Shown piece by piece: positions 56,616 to 64,000 of a DNA stretch of 64,000 bases. The translations under genes and the position numbers were made by a program. The stretch comes from Diogma glabrata (lineage: Eukaryota > Arthropoda > Insecta > Diptera > Cylindrotomidae): contig OY856187.1 of assembly GCA_963693315.1 (NCBI GenBank), forward strand, positions 50,397,161-50,461,160, in the 5' to 3' direction. The first letter of the stretch is position 1. Every line of letters begins with the position of its first letter. The notes beneath the pieces are model-generated. The model ran no database searches, had not been told where the DNA came from, and saw only the letters and a program-made list of their open reading frames with translations.

Positions 56616-57984
56616 TGTTATCAGTTAATCAAAACTAATTTACTTAAATCTAAACTACCCAAATCCCGTAAAGTTCTTTCCCTCTCAAAAATTGACACCA
56701 ATGGTCTTTACAATTTTGTGAAGTTTTCCATTTTATTCGTTATTGTTCTTATAACAACGATGTAAATGCTCAAAACTTTACAGAAACCATTCAATTCGGA
56801 ATTAATAAATTTTCTTTTCAATAATGAAACCCTAACAAAAATATTTGCATTATATTGACGGTGATATAATCGTCACTGGCTCTGCAAAGAAAGATAATTT
56901 GTTCGCGAAACGCTGTGATTCGTACTAAAACTCCTAAGGTAGTAGTCTAAATTTTGTCTTCAGGAGTTAATATGAAAGAGCTTCTTTCAAACCGAAAACG
57001 ATTAAAAAAGCACTTTAGCCATTTATTCAATAAAAACAAAAGAACGAGAAATTCATATCAATTAGACTTTAGTATCCTGTACTTAATCACCGGTGTAAGT
57101 TACAGTTACATCACTATAGGCACTGTTGTAGACCCATAAAGCTAATTTTTAATTACAAAATGAATTAATGGCTGCATCAACATTGTATAAAAATATAAAT
57201 GCTAAAGATTGATTATTACACTACACGGTTATTTAAAGTTCACAAAATAAATGCCTGTGTTTTTAAAGACTTACCTCTAACTATTTTTTCCTAATTATTC
57301 TATTTTAGTGAAAAATTGTATCACATACAATTTGATTTAATCGTTTAAATCAACTGATTTGATATTTCTGAAAAATTAATAATTATCTTAATAACAGGAT
57401 TTAATTTTTTTTGTTGTGCGATTTAATAATATAATTGTTAGTTAAATTAGTATTGATGTATGACGTGTGACATAAACAGGATTGATTTTGTCATTTTTTT
57501 TAACGAAAAATTAATTAACGTTTTCTGTATCTATAAGATAAATATCTATAACCAGCGCCGTAGTGTAACTTTTGGGGGCACTGTGCAGACATTCAAAAAA
57601 TGCTTGGTTTATATTTTATTGAATTCATTTGTATTGATTTTATTTAAAAACGTATGGAGGGACTGAAATCTCAAGGCTCTGAGATATCAAGACTTCGGTC
57701 TGGGTTAAGGATTTTGATGTAGTTTTCGACCAAAAACTTTTATGAGAACATGGTCTTCAGTTTTGGGCAGCGCTCTTAACTCTTAGTAAAACTCTTTGTT
57801 AAAGTAAATATATTTTTTTATCTCTGTTTAGAAATTTATTACAAAACTAACACGAAACATCAATACGTTGCCGGAAAATTATAACAGATCATAAATTAAC
57901 ATAATTTAGTGAAAATGTATTTACAATCAGCAAACTACTCAAAAACCTCCCATTTAGCGTTTCGAGAAAATATTACAAAATCAC
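56616..57984. other. AT-rich, nothing recognised
   Basis: Short plus frames at 56954-57139 and 57460-57666 are not recognised. Confidence 0.4.
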
Positions 57985-58835
57985 AAATTCATATTTCTTT
58001 CAAAATTCCAAAAATATTGTAAAAATTAAATAAAATCAAACATTTTTCAAAATTCTAAAAATATTCCAAAAATTATTAAAAAATCACTTTTTCAAAAATT
58101 CTAAAACTATTGCAAAAATTATAACAAAATCAAAAATTGAAACTTTTTTCAAAATTTCAAATATTAGAATAAAATCAAATATTTAAACTTTTTCTAAATT
58201 CCAATAATATTCCAAAAATTCTTTAGAATTCAAACTTTTTCCAAAATTCTTGAAATATTGCAAAAATTAGAACAATATCAAAAATTGAAACTTTTTTCAA
58301 AATTCCAAACATTATAATAAAATTAAAAATTTAAAATTTTTCAAAATTCTAAAAATATTCCAAAAATTCATACAAAATCAAAAATTGAAACTTTTTTCAA
58401 AATTCTAAAAATATATATAAATTCTATTTTTTTTTCAATATTCTAAAATATTGCAAAAATTATAACAAAATTAAAAATTGAAACTTTTTCCAAAATTCTA
58501 AAAATATTGTAAAAAATATTGCAAAAATTGAAACTTTTTTCAAAATTCCAAAAATTATAATAAAATCAAAAATTTTTAATTTTTCAAATTTCTAAAAATA
58601 TTCCAAAAATTCTTACAAAATCAAAAATTGAAACTTTTTTCAAAGCTCTAAAAATATATATAAATTCTATTTTTTTGCAAAATTCTAAAAATATTGCAAA
58701 AATTATAACAAAATAAAAAATTGAAACTTTTTCCAATATTCTAAAAATATTGCAAAAATTATTACAAAATCCAAAATACAAACTTTTTTCAAAATTCCAA
58801 AAATATTTCAAAAACTATAACAAATTCAAAAATTT
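57985..58835. repeat. degenerate AT-rich minisatellite, unit about 50-57 bp
   Basis: The phrase AAAATTCTAAAAATATTGC then AAAAATTATAACAAAATC then AAAAATTGAAACTTTTTTC recurs about fifteen times with substitutions and shortened units. Copies of ATTGAAACTTTTT lie about 50, 93, 100 and 148 bp apart. The peptide-like frame on the minus strand is only a by-product. Confidence 0.85.
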
Positions 58836-59312
58836 CTATGTCCAATTTCATTTTCAATTACATATACGTCATAAAAACAGATACATTTTTTGAAAAAAAT
58901 TGGCTAAAAAAATAAATGAAATCATTTTTTGACATACTTGACATTATTTTTTTGACAAACTTATAATCTCATAATTCTCTGTAGTGGGCTATTATTTTGA
59001 AAACGTACATCGAAAAAAAAAACAACTATTTTTTAAAAATCTGAAATTTTGATATATTGTTGGTGTTGACGAAAAGAAAAAAGTAATTTCTGCTTTTATT
59101 TTTTTTTGTGTTTTGGTAATGGTGTTAATGTTTTGTTAATAGATCCCATAAATTTCATGTGATTTACGTATATTTTTGCACATATGGAGAAAAATTATTG
59201 AATAATCGGAATATGTAAGCTGGAAATTAATAATTAAACCTCGCTTTACTTCAAAGCTCATATCTCAAAAAGTCCCTTTTTTTTGTTTTTCACAAACTTT
59301 AAAGTAAACATA
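58836..59312. other. AT-rich, nothing recognised
   Basis: Spacer between the minisatellite and the RTE copy. Confidence 0.4.
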
Positions 59313-60624
59313 TTTTTTTTTTTAAGGCGTTCATGCTCCATGTAGGAGCGTTGCCAGGCTAATCAGCTTTGAATATTCACCACGGTCATTCGAAACAGCG
59401 ACATAATTACCATGGCAGCCGATTTTTTTTAAGGTCGTTTATTACGTCAGTCTCCCATTGTAGTCGTGGTCTACCTCGCGGTCGCCCACTCCCTGGGCTA
59501 TTAACGTACATTTGTCTAATCATTCCAGAATGAGAATCGGCTCGTAGAACATGCCCAAGCCAAGCAATCCTATTAGAACGGATACAACCTATTATATCAG
59601 GACCCTTAAGAAGGTCTCTGATCTCAAAGTTATACCGGGCTCTATACTCCCCATCGTCTGTCTTAAGTGGACCAAAAATGTAGCGTAGGATCTTACGCTC
59701 AAATACAGATAAATGCGATTCGTTATTTTGTGTAAGGGTCCACGTTTGTGACCCATACATCACAACCGGTCTAATCAATGTCTTGTATAACTTGAGCTTG
59801 GTGTTAGTTGATACATACGGTGATCCAAGGAGAGGTTTAATTGAGTAGAAAGTTCGATTACCTGCAGCGATTCGAGGTTTAATATCTGTAAGTATGCTGT
59901 TGTTTAAGTCAAGCATTGATCCCAAATATTTAAAAGTCAACTCCCTTAATTCGTTCATCGCCGCACATCAAATCTTTCTTCTCAGTCTCTCTTGAAACAT
60001 TCATATGTTTGGTTTTATTGTAGTTAATTTGCAGACCAATTTTCCTAGCACCACTCTCAAGCGACTTGAAAGTCTCACTCATGACAGCCTCACTTCGGCC
60101 GATGATGACAACATCATCAGCGTAAGCAATCATCTGTACTGAGTTTATTGGCAAGATATTGTTATTAGTCGGTAGTTTCTTTTGACGGCACACATATTCC
60201 AAGGCTAGATTAAAAAGTATAGGAGAGATAGCATCACCTTGTCTTAAACCGGAGTCCACTTTAAAAAACTTTGATATATCGTTCTCTACTCGTACACAGC
60301 ATTGAGAGTTCTGTACTGTCATTTTGCATAGTGATACCAGTTTACCAGGAATTCCCATTGACACCAGAGCAGACCATAGAGTCTCTCGTTCGAGAGAGTC
60401 GTAGGCCTGCATGAAATCAATGAAAAGTTGGTGCACAGGTATGTTGAACTCTCGACACTTTTCCAAAATCATCCTTATCGAGAAAAGTGCATCGGTGGCC
60501 ACGCCGGAAACCACACTGATATTCTCCAAACAGTTGTTCAGCAAAAGGATTGCTTTTGGATAGCAAAATGTAGGAAAAGATCTTATATGCTGTGCAGAGG
60601 AGAGCGATTCCTCTGTAGTTTGCA
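59313..60624 (-). pseudogene. RTE LINE copy, 5'-truncated and frameshifted
   Basis: The minus-strand counterpart of 31780-33107, same family as the intact RTE. It begins at a T run (59313-59323), then the AAGGCGTTCATGCTCC end. It contains RT from CCTTLL-equivalent YRGIALLCTAYKIFS through FIDFMQAYDSLERE, GLRQGDAISPILFNLALE and AYADDVVII, then the C-terminal part (KLYKTLIRPVVMYGSQTWTL). Truncated at 60624, where the similarity stops at TTTGCA. One frame change near 59945, a second near 60480 and an early stop near 59410 inactivate it. Identity to the intact copy is high (well above 90 percent by eye). Confidence 0.9.
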
Positions 60625-61260
60625 GTAATTGCCATATCTGTAACTTGCCTGGGGAAAAAAGACTTTTTAACCGGAAGTGACAAACTGGAAGTTGGTATGC
60701 AGAAATATTGAAAACTGTACTAAAACCATATATACTAAGTTTCAGTAAGATCATAGTCCGGTATTAGAAGTTATTCAAGATTTAAACTTAGAGGTGTTCG
60801 GGAGACACCACGCCATTTTGTCCAAATTTGAAATGAATCCAGATCTTCCATTTTCAAGTGAACCTGGATCATTTGCCAAAGTTTCATCAAGAGCCTATGC
60901 AGAAAGTTCTTGACTATATTGCATTGTTATACTGATGTGTACGAGTAGCTGACCTATAATACCCCATCCACCAATCAGCTGATCACTTTTTTTTCAATTG
61001 TTATGGTGTAATCATGCATCATACAAATTTTGAAGCGGCATCAAATGACTTTTGGAATTCGTTTTTTTTACCAGTTTAAAACTCTCCCACAACCCCCCCA
61101 CAAGTCTGACGGCTGACTCTTCTTTTCTACATCACAAATAATTAATCTATATATAAAAATTAAATTCAATTGGCATCAAAACACTAACAAAAATGCAACG
61201 CTGCCTCCCGGTCTATATGATGCGTATTTGTTTGAAAAAATATTTAACTTATGTTAATTT
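60625..61260. other. intergenic, nothing recognised
   Basis: Somewhat less AT-rich than average between 60780 and 61130, but no ORF or repeat recognised. Confidence 0.4.
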
Positions 61261-61261
61261 T

Positions 61262-61345
61262 ATTTAATCGATTAATCAATTAATCGGTGTTAAAATTTTC
61301 ATATTAATCGTTAATCGATATTTTGTCCCAGTCGATTAATTTGCT
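61262..61345. repeat. cluster of ATTAATCGATTAAT-like motifs
   Basis: TCGATTAATCAATTAATCGG, ATTAATCGTTAATCGAT and CAGTCGATTAATTTG occur within 85 bp immediately downstream (minus sense) of the BED-finger frame. Such clusters can be subterminal transposase sites of hAT elements; here that is inference. Confidence 0.5.
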
Positions 61346-61560
61346 ACTGATTTAATCCGTAAATTTAATTGCTGACATATTTCCTTATGAAATGATCTGA
61401 TATGCCGTTTAAGATTTCCCGGAATAATACCCTTAAATTTTTGATTGCAAATTTCAATTTTGCAACGCACATATTTTTCTTCTTTATTTGCTCCATCGTT
61501 TACATCAAAAAATTTTAAAATGTTTTCAGTTTCTGATGCCCGTTTTCTCTTACTATTCAT
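61336..61560 (-). CDS. BED-type zinc finger fragment (hAT transposase N-terminus)
   Basis: The best start is MNSKRKRASETENILKFFDV at 61560. The finger is CKIEICNQKF with LKRHIRSFH (about residues 30-58), the C-x4-C / H-x4-H spacing near that of BED fingers in hAT transposases and ZBED proteins. The frame ends soon after (LRIKSVAN). The dimerisation and catalytic domains are absent. It may be a separate exon, a MITE-embedded fragment or a decayed transposon. Confidence 0.55.
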   Translation of the reverse strand: MNSKRKRASETENILKFFDVNDGANKEEKYVRCKIEICNQKFKGIIPGNLKRHIRSFHKEICQQLNLRIKSVAN

Positions 61561-61899
61561 TTTAAATAAACAAAAAGACATTTCAAAAAATCGGCTTTTG
61601 CTCAATTAACTAACTCAAATGAGATTTTCTCAATACAAATATTTCAGTTCAGTTAAAAACTTATCTTTTCTTTTTTTCATCTAAAAAAATCAATCAAGGA
61701 GAGAATGAGAAACATGTTTTCAAGAATGAAATTAAAAGATGAAAACTTATTTGAGTGTATAGTTTTTTCTTTCATGAAAAGATAAAATAGAGTTCATTTT
61801 TATCCAATCCTTATCTTATCTTTTCAAATGATTGAGAATTTACACACTCTGTTTAGCGAACAACTTATTAGTTTTATTGTCATACAATATATTAAAATC
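61561..61899. other. intergenic, nothing recognised
   Basis: AT-rich spacer without a recognised feature. Confidence 0.4.
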
Positions 61900-62690
61900 T
61901 TCACATAACAAACTATCCTTTTGGAGTTTTTAAAATTTTATAAGTTTGAAAATATTGATGAATAGTTACTTTTAAATCATTACAAATGGTTGTTTCCATA
62001 CGAAATATATGAGTTTCTATCCAATATTTTTTTACAGTTTCCCACGGCTCATAGTTTTGTTTTAAAAACGAAACTTTTTCTGCAACATCCTCCGTGAAAG
62101 CAGTTCTCAGTACCTTTTTTTCTAATGTTGTTTGGGACCTTCTTAACTTTTTTTTAGCTGTGAATAAGCTTCATACAGCATACCACTGGGGCCGGTTGTT
62201 TGTTTTGTCTCTGAATCGTTTTTGTAGGGAATAAAATATATATCACTTTTATCATTTGAAAAATTACTGTCAATGCAATTGGCTAATATAATAAATTTTG
62301 AAGGATTTATTTTAAATTCGCTTTCACTTCCGAATGATTCAAATTCTTTTTGAATAATTAGATTAGCTAGTTTATGCCGATGATAGCGGTTCAAAATTAA
62401 ATTTTTTTCATAAATCCTCTTTATTAATAATCCATCGACGCAATTTAAATATTGGGAAATTGAGGAATATTTTCTGCTAAATTTAAAGGAACTATAGTAC
62501 AATCCGTTGATTGGAAGTCCAGTGTTTTAACAGCAGTATCTAAAAACTTATTAAAAAAAATAGTAAAAAATACAATTGAAAATGTGTTCATTTGCACATG
62601 AATTACTTCATTAATATTTAAGACACAATATTCTTGTTGACAGATACTGGTAGAATTTAACGAAGCTGACAATGTTGATGCTGTTGAATC
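61900..62690 (-). pseudogene. broken ORF of a TE-associated insect protein family
   Basis: Minus-strand pieces run 62672-62445 (overlapping), 62502-62143 and, after a shift at an eight-T run near 62150, on to about 61915. Readable parts are YHRHKLANLIIQKEFESFG, KINPSKFIILANCIDSNF, DIYFIPYKNDSETKQTTGPS, GMLYEAYSQLKKS and then VAEKVSFLKQNYEPWETVKK, YWIETHIFRMETT. The layout (a helical Leu/Ile region, then YFIPYK, then GxLYxxY and basic helices) recalls uncharacterised multi-copy insect proteins that I associate with transposons. I cannot name the domain. At least two frame breaks are present. Confidence 0.45.
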
Positions 62691-62699
62691 TGTCTAACA

Positions 62700-64000
62700 G
62701 TTTATATTTCTTTGTATTTGATTTACATTAAACAATTTATTTAAAACAAACCTCTTTTAAAAAATGTCTCCTAATTTTTGTCTAGGACCTGCATTAGTTA
62801 AAACGGTTGCTAGAGTCTGGTAATCTAAGTTTTCAAACGCTTCTTTATCAAATTCCTCTTTTGAGAAACATTAAACACACATAGGTAATTACAAGTTATA
62901 ATGTTTATAACGGAGCTCTGCGCCGTATGCCAGGATGTGTTACAATATAACAAATTACTGAGACCGATATAGTCCCTGACCCAAGAAAAATCTCTAATTA
63001 TTTGATTTAAAATTTCATGGCTCCAATTCAATTTAAAAGGTATAAAGTGTGAAATTCACACGTATATAACAATATATATAGATATATGGACAAACGAAAG
63101 CGTTAATTATAGTTATATAAAGAAAATGTAATTCAAAGATTAGAAAAAAAAATATAAAAATAGCTTAGCTTAAATTTCTGCTGAGTGCTGTTCCTCAATT
63201 CTGCAAACGTCTAGTAATTCAATAAACACATATTCCAGATGATGTGACGATATTATTTGTTGTGTATGCTTTTGCTTTTTCTGCTGCTGGTATAAACACA
63301 TTGCCGACTAGATGTTTGATGTTAAAAAATTCAAATATGCTTAAATGTTGCATGTATATGTATCCTACTTGGTTTGGCTAATCCATGGACGATATAACAA
63401 ATGGAATTCTTTCCCGTTTGGTTTTAGAAATGATAATTATTGTTGTATTAATTAGCCTCCGACTACTTCAATCACCCAATAAGATTCACAAAGAAAAACC
63501 ACCGTTTTCATATTTCACTTTGACACACAAAGAAAAACTTGTTTAACTTATTAAATTAAATTAAAACTTATTAAATGTTTTGCTTTTCTATTTATTTTTA
63601 CAAATTAATTTAATATGATTCCAAATGAAACTTTTTAATTAGGTTTCTGAGAATTTTAGTTTTTACTTTTTCGGTAAGAATGACACAATTCTCAAACTTT
63701 GAGTTTGGAATTTTAAAATCCCGACGGTAAGATTCAACCATCGATAATAATCGAAACCGACTCAAAGAATTTAATTCTTGTTTGTTTTCTATTTGTATTT
63801 TTATTTAGAACAAAATATACAATCGAACTGAGTGATTTTTAAATACCAATAATTAATTTTAAAATCCATAATCGAACTAACTAGAATTATCCAAATGCAT
63901 TCTATAAATAATTTTAAACGAATGGGTGTGAAGGAGATGATTGTTCAAGCAGTCGTACATTTCTCTCTGTTATTTCATTTTCCAAAACAAAGGAATTCTA
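62700..64000. other. AT-rich, nothing recognised
   Basis: A 68-codon minus frame at 62825-63031 is not recognised. A slightly GC-richer patch at 62908-62940 (CGGAGCTCTGCGCCGTATGC) has no evident meaning. No gene or repeat seen to the window end. Confidence 0.4.

Noticed and set aside
58584..58811. Minus-strand ORF with repeating FWNFEKSLYF-like units
   Set aside because: Arises from the minisatellite; no independent coding support.

Overview
The window is AT-rich eukaryotic DNA, almost certainly from an insect. One ordinary host gene can be read with confidence: an RNA polymerase III subunit RPC8 (Polr3H) gene with four exons and introns of 53-68 bp (3181-4061). Nearly everything else is transposable-element DNA of insect type: Gypsy retrotransposons, RTE and CR1/Daphne-like LINEs, mariner, Sola-like, Helentron/DINE-like, Harbinger-like, hAT-type and TA-inserting MITEs, and a Penelope fragment. 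The very short introns and the transposon mixture would fit a dipteran such as a midge or gnat, but species cannot be settled from the sequence.

Layout. 1-5200: possible 3' end of an unknown coding region, a 548-bp MITE, a short intact ORF with a mariner-type DNA-binding domain only, then the RPC8 gene. 5210-8390: decayed Gypsy pol and a broken LINE RT, both minus strand. 8391-42571: one Gypsy element (here 'A', minus strand) expanded to 34 kb by nested insertions. Its 3' LTR holds Gypsy 'E' (8970-24456). E holds a Sola-like DNA transposon (10164-14703, itself carrying a solo LTR) and a Helentron/DINE-like element (about 15939-21883), whose TA microsatellite holds Gypsy 'F' (17344-21627). A's body holds Gypsy 'C' (25571-36770). 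C holds Gypsy 'B' (26591-34281, identical 227-bp LTRs and a GTATA duplication). B holds an RTE LINE with an uninterrupted 990-codon ORF. A's 5' LTR holds a CR1/Daphne-like LINE (38301-42060). The order of insertion can be read directly from the nesting: A is oldest; B, F and the LINEs are youngest.

42572-47340: a second A fragment sharing the LTR, split by a GATC-rich MITE, then a Gypsy remnant split by a dead mariner. 47341-53415: mostly anonymous AT-rich DNA, a 103-bp foldback MITE, and a region bounded by 150-180 bp inverted repeats that contains a Penelope endonuclease fragment and a spliced Myb/SANT-like gene with a Harbinger-like terminus. 53416-64000: a hAT-type MITE built of GGGTTC repeats, a GC-richer hairpin segment, a minisatellite, a second truncated RTE copy, a BED-finger fragment and a broken ORF of a TE-associated insect family.

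There are two 200-N assembly gaps (10439-10638, 50011-50210). No prokaryotic features, CRISPR arrays or confident tRNA genes were seen. The most unusual items are an unrecognised coding segment carried between the gag and pol ends of the A family, the MITE made of 24-bp and 50-bp GATC arrays, and the eight-element nest itself.
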